A stretch of 64,000 nt of DNA from Glycomyces luteolus. Lineage in GTDB: Bacteria; Actinomycetota; Actinomycetes; Mycobacteriales; Micromonosporaceae. A program made the translations under genes and the position numbers. Location of the stretch: assembly GCF_027622875.1 (NCBI RefSeq), contig NZ_JAPZVP010000015.1, positions 62,001 to 126,000 on the forward strand. The letters are read 5' to 3'. The notes under the pieces are model-generated. The model saw nothing but the letters and a program-made list of their open reading frames with translations. It searched no databases and was not told the origin of the DNA. Shown piece after piece: positions 15,081 to 24,359 of the stretch; the stretch's first letter is position 1, and the number at the start of each line of letters is the position of its first letter.

Positions 15081-16109
15081 ATGCCTTCCTGGACCCTCCC
15101 CGCCCGCCGCACCATCGCCGCGCTCGCCGCGGCCGCGCTGGCCGTCCTCTCGGTCGTCATCCTCGACGCCGCGCCCGCCGAAGCCGTCCGCCCGCCGGGC
15201 ATCCCGTCCACCGCGACCGCGCAATCCGAGCTCAACGCGCTCACCGTCGCCGCCGAGTCCCACGGCTCGACCTACGACCGCAGCCTCTTCCCGCACTGGA
15301 AGTCCGTGAGCGGCACCGGGAGCTGCACCGCCCGCCAGTACGTTCTCAAGCGCGACGGCCAGAACGTCGTCACCAGTGACGGCTGCCAGCCGACCTCCGG
15401 CAACTGGCAGTCCGACTTCGACAACACCTGGACGACCTCGGTCTCCAACGCCACCATCGACCACGTCGTGGCCCTCTCCGAGGCCTGGGCCTCCGGCGCC
15501 TGGTCCTGGACGACCGCGCAGCGCCAGGCCTTCGCCAACGACATCAACTCCCCGCAGCTGTGGATCGCCACCACCTCGGCGAACTCCTCCAAGAGCGATT
15601 ACGACCCGGCCGAGTGGATGCCCGTCAACACCACCGGTCTGCGCTGCGACTACGTCAAGGCCTGGACCCACGTCAAGTACCTGTACAAGCTCTCGGTCGA
15701 CGCCGCCGAGAAGTCCGCGATCCAGTCGCACCTGACGAACTACTGCGGGTCCTCCGGCGGCACCCCGACCGGCTGCACCGGCTCGAAGACCACCGCGGCC
15801 GCCATTCCCGAAGGCTCGCCGCTGAACTCGACCATCGCCTTGTCCTGCACCGGGACCGCGTCCTCCACGAGCTCGGTCACGGTCAACATCACCCACCCCT
15901 ACAGCGGCGACATCACCATCGCGCTCATCGCCCCTGACGGCACGAGCCGCACGCTGAAGGCCGCGGGCGGCTCCGGTGCGAACATCGCCACCACCTACAG
16001 CGTCAACCTCTCGACCGAGAACCGTTCGGGCACTTGGACGCTGCGTGTCACCGACACCTACTCCGGCGGTTCCAGCGGCACCTTGAACAGCTGGTCGCTC
16101 AGCATCTGA
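15081..16109 (+). CDS. Secreted HNH nuclease (GmrSD/DUF1524-like) with C-terminal P-like domain
   Basis: 342 residues. The signal peptide (about 1-36, ending APAEAV) leads into a nuclease domain of the DUF1524 kind: the DHVVAL motif in TIDHVVALSEAW matches the family's DH..P/DH.VAL metal site, followed by NSPQLW and SKSDYDPAEWMP. From about residue 245 comes a proprotein-convertase-P-like beta domain (TVNITHPYSGDITIALIAPDG ... SGTWTLRVTDTYSGGSSGTLNSW). AGGAG precedes ATG 15081. An extracellular nuclease for phosphate or nucleotide scavenging is likely; the P-like domain may bind surfaces or aid folding. This domain pairing is uncommon. Confidence 0.82.
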   Translation: MPSWTLPARRTIAALAAAALAVLSVVILDAAPAEAVRPPGIPSTATAQSELNALTVAAESHGSTYDRSLFPHWKSVSGTGSCTARQYVLKRDGQNVVTSDGCQPTSGNWQSDFDNTWTTSVSNATIDHVVALSEAWASGAWSWTTAQRQAFANDINSPQLWIATTSANSSKSDYDPAEWMPVNTTGLRCDYVKAWTHVKYLYKLSVDAAEKSAIQSHLTNYCGSSGGTPTGCTGSKTTAAAIPEGSPLNSTIALSCTGTASSTSSVTVNITHPYSGDITIALIAPDGTSRTLKAAGGSGANIATTYSVNLSTENRSGTWTLRVTDTYSGGSSGTLNSWSLSI

Positions 16110-16136
16110 TCCCGCGCATCGCTTATTGCGCACCAA

Positions 16137-16168
16137 GGAGGGCCGGGCACTGGCGCGCCCGGCCCTCC
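16137..16168. terminator. Bidirectional hairpin terminator
   Basis: A 12-bp stem (GGAGGGCCGGGC with GCCCGGCCCTCC) with an 8-base loop between the convergent nuclease and cydB genes, followed on the plus strand by CTTC. Confidence 0.75.
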
Positions 16169-16206
16169 CTTCATCCACCGCAGGTGTCAAGCCTTCCCCG
16201 AAGCGG

Positions 16207-17289
16207 TCAGTTCCCCAGCCGACCGCTCCAATGCGAGTCGCCGCGGCGGATCGAACCACCCTCTCCCGCTTCGACGCCGCCGCGCGCCTCCCCGTTCCAT
16301 TCGGGTGATTGCGTCAGATAGAACAGGTACCCGAGCGCCGGGCCGACTATCACCGCCGCGATCCCCACGGCCACGAGCAGCCCCTGCAGGGTCGCCCGCG
16401 CCCCAGCGCCGTCGGCGATGCTCACCTGGTCGACGAGTACCCACGGGTACTGCCCGATCCCCCACCCGGCCATCACCGCCGCGACGGCGACCACCGCGGC
16501 CAACCGGGCCGGGCCGAAACGCCCGCGCCACAACAGGACCAGCGTCGCGATCCCGCCGAGCGCCGAGAGCGCCATGACGGGTGCGGCGCGGCTGGTGAGG
16601 CCGTCCCAGAACGTCGGCGCGTCGTGCTCGATCGGGATGAGCCCGGCGAAGACCACGATCCCGGTCCCCGCACCGACCACAAGGGATCGAATCCGGAGCT
16701 TCGCGGCCAGTGCGTTCTCGCCGCGCCGGGCGGCGTCGGCGGTCAGGAACGTCGCGGCGAGGAACGCGCAGGTGCCGACCGAGATGCACCCGGTGAGAAG
16801 GGCGGTCGGGTTGATCCACGACGACCACGGGTCGCCGTTCCCGTCCGCCGGGACCCGGCCCGAGGCGAGCGCGCCGACGATGGTGCCGAGGAAGAACGGG
16901 GCGAGCACCGATGAGGTCGCGAAGACGACCCCGAACAGTTTGGCCTGCCAGAGGGTCTCGCTGTACTTGCGGAACGCGAAGCTGGCGCCGCGGAGCACGA
17001 TGCCGACGAGGGCGAGCACGAACGGCACGTAGAGGGTGGTCATCGTGGCGGCGAACGATTCCGGGAACCCGGTCCACCACATCACCAGCACGTAGATGAG
17101 CCAGACGTGGTTGGCCTCCCACACAGGGCCGATGCTGTGGTCGATGAGCGTCCTCAGCGGCGCCCCGCGGCGCGCGCCGCCCGCGGTGAGGTCGTGGAAG
17201 CCCGAGCCGAAGTCGGCTCCGCCGAGGACGGCGTAGGCGACGACCCCGGCGAACAGCGCTGCGGCGACGGCGAATTCGAGCGACATCAT
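16207..17289 (-). CDS. cydB: Cytochrome bd ubiquinol/menaquinol oxidase subunit II
   Basis: 360 residues, about eight to nine membrane helices, beginning MMSLEFAVAAALFAGVVAYAVLGGADFGSG, the standard CydB N-terminus. IGPVWEANHVWLIY and ISVGTCAFLAATFLTAD are further family landmarks. CydB pairs with CydA to form the high-affinity terminal oxidase in the cytoplasmic membrane. ATG 17289 overlaps the cydA stop by 4 bases; ATG 17286 is an equally possible start. No cydDC genes follow, so heme-assembly transport functions must lie elsewhere. Confidence 0.95.
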   Translation of the reverse strand: MMSLEFAVAAALFAGVVAYAVLGGADFGSGFHDLTAGGARRGAPLRTLIDHSIGPVWEANHVWLIYVLVMWWTGFPESFAATMTTLYVPFVLALVGIVLRGASFAFRKYSETLWQAKLFGVVFATSSVLAPFFLGTIVGALASGRVPADGNGDPWSSWINPTALLTGCISVGTCAFLAATFLTADAARRGENALAAKLRIRSLVVGAGTGIVVFAGLIPIEHDAPTFWDGLTSRAAPVMALSALGGIATLVLLWRGRFGPARLAAVVAVAAVMAGWGIGQYPWVLVDQVSIADGAGARATLQGLLVAVGIAAVIVGPALGYLFYLTQSPEWNGEARGGVEAGEGGSIRRGDSHWSGRLGN

Positions 17290-18767
17290 TTCGCGGCTCC
17301 CTGCTCGGCGGTCGGGCGGTTCGCGCCGTCGGCCTTCTCATCGGCGCACTCCCGGACCTCGCCGGGTCCGTCGGCCGGCAAGGGCCTCGGCCCGTAAGGG
17401 CTCGGCAGGTCCGCCGCGCCCGAGCGCCAGCGCCGCGCCATCGACCGCAGGATGACGATCGCGGCGATCGTCATGCCGCCGTAGAGGAGGACGGAGGCGC
17501 CGTAGATGCCCCAGAGTCCGCCGGAGTGGTCGGCGGCCGCTTCGGGGGTGCGCATGACGCCGTAGACGATCCAGGGCTGGCGGCCCACTTCGGTGGCGAT
17601 CCAGCCCGCTTCCATGGCGGTCATCGCGAGCAGTCCGGTGACCGCCATGAACCGGAGGAACCAGCGGTTCTCGAGGAGGTCCTTCTTGCGCCAGCGCAGG
17701 AACCAGTACAGGGCGACAGCCGCCAGGAGGAGCAGGCCGATCCCGACCATGGCCTGGAACGAGTAGTGGGTGAAGTTCACCGGCGGCTGGTCCTCCTCGG
17801 GGAACTGGTCGAGGCCGGGCACGGGCTCGGTGAACGAGTTCAGTGAGGCGACCGAGCTGAGGTAGGGGATCTCGATGGCCCACTTGACTTCGCCGTCGAT
17901 GTAGAAGCCGCCGATGGTGAGCGGGGTCGCGCCGTCGGCGGTCTCGTCGGCGTATTCGAACGCGGCGAGTTTCGCGGGTTGGCGTTCGGCCAGGTCGTGG
18001 CCGAGGAAGTGCCCGGCGAGGGGCTGCGCGAGGGCCGCGATGGTCGCGAAGGCGAACGGGACCATGAACCCGAGCCGGTGGTGGCGGTCGCGGCGGCCTT
18101 TGAGCATGCCGACCGCGTAGACGGCGGCGATGGTGAACCCGGTGACCATGTAGGCGGCGAGCCACATGTGCGCGAAGGCGAGGAACGCGTGCTGGTTGAA
18201 CAGGACGGCCCAAGGCTCGATGTTCACGACTTCGCCGCCCACGATGTCGAAGCCGACGGGGGCGTTCATCCAGGCGTTGACGGCGAGGACGCAGTAGGTG
18301 CCGATGACGCCGGTGATCGCCATGGGGAGCACCATGAAGAGGTGCAGTTTCGGGGGCATCTTGCCCCAGCCGTAGAGGTAGATGCCGAGGAAGATCGCTT
18401 CGAGGAAGAACGCGAGTCCTTCGAAGGCGAAGGGCAGTCCGAGGACGTCGCCGAAGGTGCCCATGAGGCCGGGCCACAGCAGGCCCATCTCGAAGCTGAG
18501 GACGGTGCCGGAGACGGCGCCGATCGCGAAGAGCACGGCGGAGGCCTTGCCCCAGCGTTTGGCGAGATTCAGCGCGACGGGGTCGTTCCTTCGGATGCCG
18601 CGCAGGTGCATCGCGAAGATGATGGCGGGGAAGGCGACTCCGAAGCAGGCCAGAATGATGTGCCATCCGAGGGACAGCGCCATCTGCTGGCGCGCGGGCA
18701 TGAGCCCGGCGGGGTCTGCGGCGGCGACTACATCGGACGCCTGGGCGAGGAGCTGGGTTGCATCCAT
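17286..18767 (-). CDS. cydA: Cytochrome bd oxidase subunit I
   Basis: 493 residues. It carries all three heme-binding regions: SLGWHIILACFGV (His for heme b595), FGDVLGLPFAFEGLAFFLEA, and AHMWLAAYMVTGF. The Q loop between GHDLAERQPAKLAAFE and the next helix is of the short type. The tail after the last helix is long, charged and proline-rich. It is first of a two-gene operon with cydB. A perfect Rex-type site lies 40 bases upstream, which suggests induction when the NADH/NAD+ ratio rises under low oxygen. Confidence 0.96.
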   Translation of the reverse strand: MDATQLLAQASDVVAAADPAGLMPARQQMALSLGWHIILACFGVAFPAIIFAMHLRGIRRNDPVALNLAKRWGKASAVLFAIGAVSGTVLSFEMGLLWPGLMGTFGDVLGLPFAFEGLAFFLEAIFLGIYLYGWGKMPPKLHLFMVLPMAITGVIGTYCVLAVNAWMNAPVGFDIVGGEVVNIEPWAVLFNQHAFLAFAHMWLAAYMVTGFTIAAVYAVGMLKGRRDRHHRLGFMVPFAFATIAALAQPLAGHFLGHDLAERQPAKLAAFEYADETADGATPLTIGGFYIDGEVKWAIEIPYLSSVASLNSFTEPVPGLDQFPEEDQPPVNFTHYSFQAMVGIGLLLLAAVALYWFLRWRKKDLLENRWFLRFMAVTGLLAMTAMEAGWIATEVGRQPWIVYGVMRTPEAAADHSGGLWGIYGASVLLYGGMTIAAIVILRSMARRWRSGAADLPSPYGPRPLPADGPGEVRECADEKADGANRPTAEQGAAK

Positions 18768-18806
18768 GCCTTGAAGCTACGGGCCCGGGAACCCGAAATC
18801 ACGCTC

Positions 18807-18824
18807 TTGTGAATGCTTTCACAA
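18807..18824. promoter_or_regulatory. Rex operator (redox-sensing repressor site) of cydAB
   Basis: TTGTGAA-N4-TTCACAA is a perfect match to the Rex operator form known for actinobacterial cyd genes. Read toward cydA, TTGTGA within the site and TGATTT 17 bases further on could form -35 and -10 elements, so Rex would cover the promoter. Confidence 0.85.
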
Positions 18825-19023
18825 GCCCGCGGATCGTGCGATCGAACGTGTTCAAAAACTTCAGGACCAGGGCATATGCGCCCGGACCTCGGCATCCGGC
18901 CAAGCGGCTAGGACGCCGAGGCCGAAGCGCTCAATTTTCTCGTCCGGCGCCTCGGGCCGCGTCCGAGCCGGGCTGAACCGACCCGCACTCGACCGCCTCG
19001 ACGCCGAGGTCGAGGCCCCGGTG

Positions 19024-19051
19024 GCCGCCCGGAGCCGAAGGCTCGGGCGGC
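19024..19051 (-). terminator. Hairpin terminator after the VWA lipoprotein gene
   Basis: A 12-bp stem (GCCGCCCGAGCC type, one bulged G) with a 3-4-base loop lies 14 bases beyond the stop codon. The stretch 18826-19023 between this and the Rex site holds nothing else recognisable. Confidence 0.6.
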
Positions 19052-19064
19052 ACCGGCGACGAGA

Positions 19065-20522
19065 CTACGCCCCGAGATCCGAGGCGATCGCGATGAGCTC
19101 CGCCAACTCGTCCACGTCCGGGTCCTCGGTCGTCTCGGCGAGCTCGCGGGCCGCGGCGAGGATGTCGTCGCAGTCGAAACCGGCGCTGCCGCGCAGGACT
19201 TCGGCGAAGGCGGCCGCGACCAGGTCGACACTCAAGTGCGCGTTGGGATACGCGGACATCGCGGTCGTCGGCAGGACCGCCTCCGCGCTCCCGGTGTGCT
19301 CGCCCGACGGGTCCTGCCAGCGCACCCCCACCTGCGCGACGTCACCGGCATCGCCGGTCAGCGTCAGCGCGTACAGCGCCGTGACGCTGTGCCCGGGCCC
19401 GACCTCGCCGCCGTCGACGCTGTCGTCCTCGAACTCGTAGTCCGCGATCGCGCGGTTCTCGAAGCCGATGAGGCGGTACTCCGCCACCGTGGTCTCGTCG
19501 AAGGTCACTTGGATCTTCGCGTCCCGCGCGGCGACCCCGAGCGTCGAGGTGAGCCGCTCCGAGAAGACGCGCTCGGCCTCGGACTCGGTCGCGAAGTACA
19601 CCGCCCAGCCGTCGCCGTTGTCGGCCAGCTGCTCCAGCATCTCCTGGTTGTAGGAGTCGCCGACGCCCACGGTGAGCAGCGTGATGCCCTCGGCGACGTC
19701 CTCGCCGAGCGCGTCCAGCATCTCGTCGTGGTCGGTGATGCCGACGTTCGCCTCGCCGTCGGAGAGCAGGATGACCCGGTTGTCCTTGTCCGCGTCGAAG
19801 GCCTCGCCCGCCAGCGCGTACCCGTCCTCCAGGCCGGCCTGCATGTTCGTTGAGCCGCGCGCGTACAGCTCGTCGATCGCCCCGCGCAGTTCCTCGCCGT
19901 CCCCGACTTCCGTCATCTGCTGCAGCACTTCGGAATCGGACTCGTAGGTGACGATCGCGACCGAGTCGGTCGGCCGCAGCTGGCCCACGAGCAGGTCGAG
20001 CGAGTCGCGGACGACGCCGATGCGGTCGTCCTCGTCCATCGACCCCGAGACGTCGATGACGAAGGTCAGGTTCACGTCGGCGCGTTCGCTTTCGGGCTCG
20101 CTGCGGGTCTGGAGGCCCACGCGCATCACGTGAGTCGCGTCGCCCGCGTCGTACCAGCTCGGCAGCTCGGCGCTGTCGACGCTGACCGCGAAGCCGTTCC
20201 CTTCGGGTTCGGTGTAGCCCTGGTCGAAGTAGTTCACGAACTCCTCGGGCCGGATCTGGTCGGCCGGTGGCAGCGCCCCGTCTTCGAGTGAGCGGCGCGC
20301 GTAGTCGTAGGAGGCGGTGTCGACGTCGACCGCGAACGTCGATTGAGGATCATCGCCGGGCGAGACCGGCTGTTCGGCGCCGTAGGTCTCCTCGGGGTCT
20401 GCGGGCCCGACCTCGCCCATGTCCTGCGCGGCACCGGATTCCGAACCGGCGGTACCGGAGCAGGCGGCGAGGGCGATCAGCAGGAGGGCAGCCGGAATAC
20501 CGGCCACGTGGTGGCGTCTCAT
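19065..20522 (-). CDS. VWA-domain lipoprotein (YfbK-like)
   Basis: 485 residues. The signal peptide ends in the lipobox LIALAAC, anchoring the protein outside the membrane. An N-terminal YfbK-like segment (FAVDVDTASYDYARRSL...RPEEFVNYF) precedes a von Willebrand A domain with an intact MIDAS metal site (FVIDVSGSMDEDDR, ARGSTNM, ILLSDGEANVG). A C-terminal DUF3520-like part follows. VWA proteins bind protein ligands through the metal; the partner here is unknown. Monocistronic, with its own terminator. Confidence 0.88.
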   Translation of the reverse strand: MRRHHVAGIPAALLLIALAACSGTAGSESGAAQDMGEVGPADPEETYGAEQPVSPGDDPQSTFAVDVDTASYDYARRSLEDGALPPADQIRPEEFVNYFDQGYTEPEGNGFAVSVDSAELPSWYDAGDATHVMRVGLQTRSEPESERADVNLTFVIDVSGSMDEDDRIGVVRDSLDLLVGQLRPTDSVAIVTYESDSEVLQQMTEVGDGEELRGAIDELYARGSTNMQAGLEDGYALAGEAFDADKDNRVILLSDGEANVGITDHDEMLDALGEDVAEGITLLTVGVGDSYNQEMLEQLADNGDGWAVYFATESEAERVFSERLTSTLGVAARDAKIQVTFDETTVAEYRLIGFENRAIADYEFEDDSVDGGEVGPGHSVTALYALTLTGDAGDVAQVGVRWQDPSGEHTGSAEAVLPTTAMSAYPNAHLSVDLVAAAFAEVLRGSAGFDCDDILAAARELAETTEDPDVDELAELIAIASDLGA

Positions 20523-20673
20523 GGAGGGGTTCCCTTCTCACTCGGGATGACGGGGTACTTCCATGAGACAGCCGATTCCGCGTTTCGGTTCCCCTCGTGG
20601 CCGAACCGTGATGGGGCGGTGAGCAAACAGGACCCTGTCGTGACCGGGCCGACACCGCGTAACGATTCGGTCG

Positions 20674-21723
20674 CTACCGGTCGCAGTACCGTTTCGGGAG
20701 GTGGAAGCCGTAGTCCCGCATGACCTCTCGGAGCACGTCCGGGTAGTCGGTGATGATGCCGTCCACGCCGTCGTCGATGAGCTTGCGCATGGTGGCCTCG
20801 TCGTCCACGGTCCACGGCACCACCTCGATGCCGTAGTCGTGCGCGTGGTCGACCATCGCCTCGGTCACGTACGGCACGTAATTCGCGTCGGTCACCTTGC
20901 CGTTCTGCGGGGACCCGTGGACGGGCGAGAACGCGTCGGCGCCGAACGAGTCGATCGCCGCGATCGGGTCGCCGCCGAAGTCGTCGATGTCGATGCCGCC
21001 CAGCCAAGGCGAGGCCCCGGCCTGGCCGGTCTGGAGGAACGAGATGTTCGTGAGCGCGACCAGCGGCAGCTCGGGCGCGGTCTCGCCCATGAGCATGAGC
21101 GTGCCCCAGTCGAAGCTCTGGATCGTGACCTGGCGGCCGATCCGGGCATCGCGGATGTCGGCGACCACGGTCTCCACGAACGCCTCGCGCGGCGCGGTCT
21201 CGTCCGGCGCACCGGCCTCCACTTTCGTCTCGATGTTGAGCTTCACGCCGCGCGCGTGGTATTCGCGTACGAGGTCGAAGACCTCGCTGAGCAGCGGCAT
21301 CAGCTCACCAGGATGGGTCTCCTGGTTCGAGTGGGCGGCCTGCACGAGGCTGCCGCAGTCGAGGGTGCGGACCTGGTCCAGGGTGAGGTTCTTGACGTAC
21401 TTCCCGACATAGGGGTACTCGGGGTCGCCCTCGAAGACCGGCGCGGTGTCGAGGCACTTACCGCCGCTCACGCGGCGATCGTGGGTGACGACGGCGAAGC
21501 CGTCCTCGGTGATCTGGACGTCGAGCTCAAGCGTGCTCACGCCGAGCTCGAGGGCGTTCGCGAAGGCGGGCAAGGTGTTCTCGACGACCAGCCCGAGCCC
21601 GCCTCGGTGGGCCTGCAGGTCGAAATCGCGAGAGGGATGCGCGTCGGCGGGGCTGGGAAGGGCGACGAAAAGCGCGGTCGCGGCGGTGGCCGCCACTGCA
21701 CCAACTGTGAGGAAGCGTCTCAT
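20674..21723 (-). CDS. Secreted glycerophosphodiester phosphodiesterase
   Basis: 349 residues with a signal peptide (about 1-29, ending PSPADA). The GDPD TIM-barrel signature is clear: AHRGGLGLVVENTLPAF at the N-terminus (catalytic His, Arg, Glu, Asn), LELDVQITEDGFAVVTHD (metal Glu/Asp, second catalytic His), KLNIETKV and PWTVDDEATM. It would cleave deacylated phospholipid head groups outside the cell to glycerol 3-phosphate and an alcohol, providing phosphate and carbon. ATG 21723 begins the hydrophobic leader; an upstream in-frame start would add a non-signal extension. Confidence 0.93.
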   Translation of the reverse strand: MRRFLTVGAVAATAATALFVALPSPADAHPSRDFDLQAHRGGLGLVVENTLPAFANALELGVSTLELDVQITEDGFAVVTHDRRVSGGKCLDTAPVFEGDPEYPYVGKYVKNLTLDQVRTLDCGSLVQAAHSNQETHPGELMPLLSEVFDLVREYHARGVKLNIETKVEAGAPDETAPREAFVETVVADIRDARIGRQVTIQSFDWGTLMLMGETAPELPLVALTNISFLQTGQAGASPWLGGIDIDDFGGDPIAAIDSFGADAFSPVHGSPQNGKVTDANYVPYVTEAMVDHAHDYGIEVVPWTVDDEATMRKLIDDGVDGIITDYPDVLREVMRDYGFHLPKRYCDR

Positions 21724-21904
21724 GGCCTCAGCATCGAGGCTCGGACTGACTGACGCGTGAACGACCCCCAAAGAACAGGCACCGAAAATTCGTTACCCGA
21801 AACGAGGTGCCGACACTTCGTCACGCACAGCGACTTTGCGGGAGCATCGGGACACCGGTTGAGGAGGTCTTCAGTGACGGAATACGGCTCCTGGCTCGCT
21901 CTGC

Positions 21905-22729
21905 TTAAAGCGTCCGCACCCGGCGTGTGAGGTCGACTCGGGCCTGCCAGTCCTTCGGGTCCTCCGAGTAGGAGACCTCGACCAGCGTCAGGCCGTGCGG
22001 TCCCACCACATGCACATCGTTGGCTCGCTCACCGATCTGGAGGATCGAGGCGAGCCAATCTTCGTCTCTGCGGCCGTCGCCCACCGCGAGTGCCGCGCCG
22101 ACCAAGCTCCGAACCATCGAATGGCAGAACGCGTCCGCGCGCACCGTCGCGACTGCTACCCCGTCCTCGTCACGCGCCCAGTCGTACTGCTGCAGCTCCC
22201 GGATCGTCGTCGCGCCCTCGCGCTGCTTACAGAAGCCCACGAAATCGTGCTCGCCGATGAGGCGCTGACACGCCGCGTGCATCCGCTCGACGTCGATAGG
22301 CCGCTGCCAGGCGAGGGTGTCCAAGCGCCGCAGCGGGTTCACACCCCAGGTCGCGTCCGCGACACGGTACCGGTACCGCCGCCACTGCGCGGCGAAGCGC
22401 GCGTTGAAGCTCCGATCCACCGCTTCGGCGGAGACCGCCCGCACATCGGCCGGGAGGATGCCTCGCAGCCTCCACAGCAGGCGCTCCTCCAAGGCCTCCC
22501 ACTTCGCCGTCGGCACGTCGACGTGCACCACCTGGCCCGTCGCGTGCACGCCCGCGTCCGTCCGCCCGGCCACCGTGAAGTCACTGATCTCGCCGAACAG
22601 CAGCTCCAGCGCGCGGATGACCTCGGAGGCCACCGTTCGCAGCCCCGGCTGGAGCGCCCAGCCCGAGAACGCGGCCCCGTCGTAGGCGACACCCAGCCGC
22701 AAGCGGGTCCTGTCCACAACCTCGTCCAC
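21905..22729 (-). CDS. truA: tRNA pseudouridine(38-40) synthase TruA
   Basis: 274 residues. Catalytic Asp lies in AGRTDAGVHATGQVVH; RLRLGVAYDGAAFSGWA and HDFVGFCKQREGATTIREL are TruA landmarks, and AFCHSMVRSLVGAAL is the C-terminal core. TruA makes pseudouridine at positions 38-40 of tRNA anticodon arms. GTG 22729 was chosen because AAGGA stands 5 bases upstream and the N-terminus fits; an in-frame ATG 13 codons earlier has no ribosome site and falls in the hairpin leader. It follows rplQ, as in most actinobacteria. Confidence 0.93.
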   Translation of the reverse strand: MDEVVDRTRLRLGVAYDGAAFSGWALQPGLRTVASEVIRALELLFGEISDFTVAGRTDAGVHATGQVVHVDVPTAKWEALEERLLWRLRGILPADVRAVSAEAVDRSFNARFAAQWRRYRYRVADATWGVNPLRRLDTLAWQRPIDVERMHAACQRLIGEHDFVGFCKQREGATTIRELQQYDWARDEDGVAVATVRADAFCHSMVRSLVGAALAVGDGRRDEDWLASILQIGERANDVHVVGPHGLTLVEVSYSEDPKDWQARVDLTRRVRTL

Positions 22730-22751
22730 AGCAGTCCTTCCGGATAAAGCA

Positions 22752-22785
22752 AACCGCGCGCAGAGCATGAGCCCTGCGCGCGGTT
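22752..22785 (-). terminator. Hairpin attenuator/terminator between rplQ and truA
   Basis: A perfect 12-bp stem (AACCGCGCGCAG with CTGCGCGCGGTT) and a 10-base loop. On the transcribed minus strand it is followed by a T-rich run (TTTGCTTT). It would end most ribosomal-operon transcripts and reduce read-through into truA. Confidence 0.85.
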
Positions 22786-22796
22786 CGACAGCCTAG

Positions 22797-23150
22797 CTAG
22801 TCGACCAGCTCGATGATCGCCATCGGAGCGTTGTCGCCCTTGCGGTTCCCGGCCTTGATGATCCGGGTGTAGCCGCCTTCGCGGTTGGCGAAGCGGGGCG
22901 CGACCTGCTCGAACAGGTCGTGCGTGGCGTCCTTGTTGCGCAGCTTGGCCAGCGCCAGACGGCGGTGGTGCAGCGTGCCCTTCTTGCCGTACGTGATGAG
23001 ACGCTCGGCGTAGGGGCGCAGGCGGCGGGCCTTGGTCACCGTGGTGGTGATGCTGCCGTGCTCGAACAGGGAGGCCGCGAGGCCCGAGAGCATGAGCTTC
23101 TCGTGAGCCGGGGAACCGCCCAGGCGCGGGCCCTTTGTAGGTTTGGGCAT
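22797..23150 (-). CDS. rplQ: 50S ribosomal protein bL17
   Basis: 117 residues beginning [20 protein letters not shown], the invariant L17 N-terminus. [26 protein letters not shown] follows the family pattern closely, and length is normal for actinobacteria. Part of the alpha-type ribosomal cluster, 67 bases downstream of rpoA. Confidence 0.98.
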   Translation of the reverse strand: MPKPTKGPRLGGSPAHEKLMLSGLAASLFEHGSITTTVTKARRLRPYAERLITYGKKGTLHHRRLALAKLRNKDATHDLFEQVAPRFANREGGYTRIIKAGNRKGDNAPMAIIELVD

Positions 23151-23217
23151 TGTCTTGCTCCTTCAAAATTGACGCGGCCGGCCGTCTTACGGAACCGACC
23201 GCCACTGGTCGGGAAGC

Positions 23218-24264
23218 TTAGAGCTCCTCGGTCTCGCGGAGATCTTCACCGTCTTCTTCGTACTCGTCGTGTTCGGCGACCGGCGACCCGCCGTAGGCCA
23301 CAGCGGCCTCGCTCGGGTCGAAGGTGCCGGGCGAGTCCTTCAGGCTCAGGCCCATGCCGGCGAGCTTCATCTTGACCTCGTCGATCGACTTCTGCCCGAA
23401 ATTCCTTATATCGAGCAGGTCGGCCTCGGTGCGGTTGATGAGTTCGCCAACGGTGTTGACGCCCTCGCGCTTGAGGCAGTTGTAGGACCGGACGGTCATG
23501 TCCAGGTCCTCGATCGGCAGGGCCAGATCGGCGGCGAGCTGCTGGTCGGCCGGGCTGGGCCCGACGTCGATGCCTTCGGCCTCGGTGTCGAGCTCGCGGT
23601 ACAGGCCGAACAGCTCCACCAGGGTGGAACCGGCCGACGCCAGCGCGGTGCGCGGGGTCGTGGACGGCTTGGACTCGACGTCGACGGTGAGCTTGTCGAA
23701 GTCGGTGCGCTGCTCGACGCGGGTCGCGTCGACGGAGTAGGCCACCTTGAGCACGGGCGAGTAGATCGAGTCGACCGGGATGCGGCCGATCTCGTTGGTC
23801 TCGCCCTTGTTGGCCGGGGACGAGACGTAGCCTCGGCCGCGCTCCACCACGAACTCCATGTCGATGCGGCCCTTGGAGTTCAGGGTCGCGAGCTTGAGTT
23901 CGGGGTTGTGGACCTGCACGCCGGCGGGCGGCTGGATGTCCCCGGCGAGAACCTCGCCCGGGCCTTCCTTGCGCAGGTACATGGTGGCCGGCTCGTCGTT
24001 CTCCGAGGAGACGCAGATCTGCTTGACGTTCAGCACCAGTTCGACGACGTCTTCTTTCACGCCGGGAATGGTGGAGAACTCGTGCAGGACGCCGTCGATC
24101 TTGATCGACGTGACCGCCGCGCCCGGGATGGACGACAGCAGCGTGCGCCGCAGCGAGTTGCCGAGCGTGTAGCCGAAACCGGGCTCCAGGGGTTCGATGG
24201 TGAACTTGGAGCGGGTCGGGCTGATCTGCTGCTCGGTGAGCGTGGGCCGCTGGGTGATAAGCAC
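23218..24264 (-). CDS. rpoA: RNA polymerase alpha subunit
   Basis: 348 residues, GTG start with AAGGAA upstream. The N-terminal assembly domain has [21 protein letters not shown]. The C-terminal domain begins with [20 protein letters not shown] and contains the helix-hairpin-helix DNA/activator contact region ([17 protein letters not shown]). The acidic C-terminal tail ([15 protein letters not shown]) is typical of actinobacteria. It follows rpsK directly because rpsD, which often sits between them, is elsewhere in this genome (26001-26606). Confidence 0.98.
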   Translation of the reverse strand: MLITQRPTLTEQQISPTRSKFTIEPLEPGFGYTLGNSLRRTLLSSIPGAAVTSIKIDGVLHEFSTIPGVKEDVVELVLNVKQICVSSENDEPATMYLRKEGPGEVLAGDIQPPAGVQVHNPELKLATLNSKGRIDMEFVVERGRGYVSSPANKGETNEIGRIPVDSIYSPVLKVAYSVDATRVEQRTDFDKLTVDVESKPSTTPRTALASAGSTLVELFGLYRELDTEAEGIDVGPSPADQQLAADLALPIEDLDMTVRSYNCLKREGVNTVGELINRTEADLLDIRNFGQKSIDEVKMKLAGMGLSLKDSPGTFDPSEAAVAYGGSPVAEHDEYEEDGEDLRETEEL

Positions 24265-24359
24265 TGTTGCGTGTTTCCTTTGTTCGGGGCGCCCGCTATT
24301 TGACGCCTAAAACTCATGGATTTTCGGTGACGATATCCGCTTGGGTGACGCTGCGCGTA

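Noticed and set aside
20586-20607. TTCGG/CCGAA hairpin between the GDPD and VWA genes
   Set aside because: Only 5 pairs; not distinguishable from chance in GC-rich DNA.
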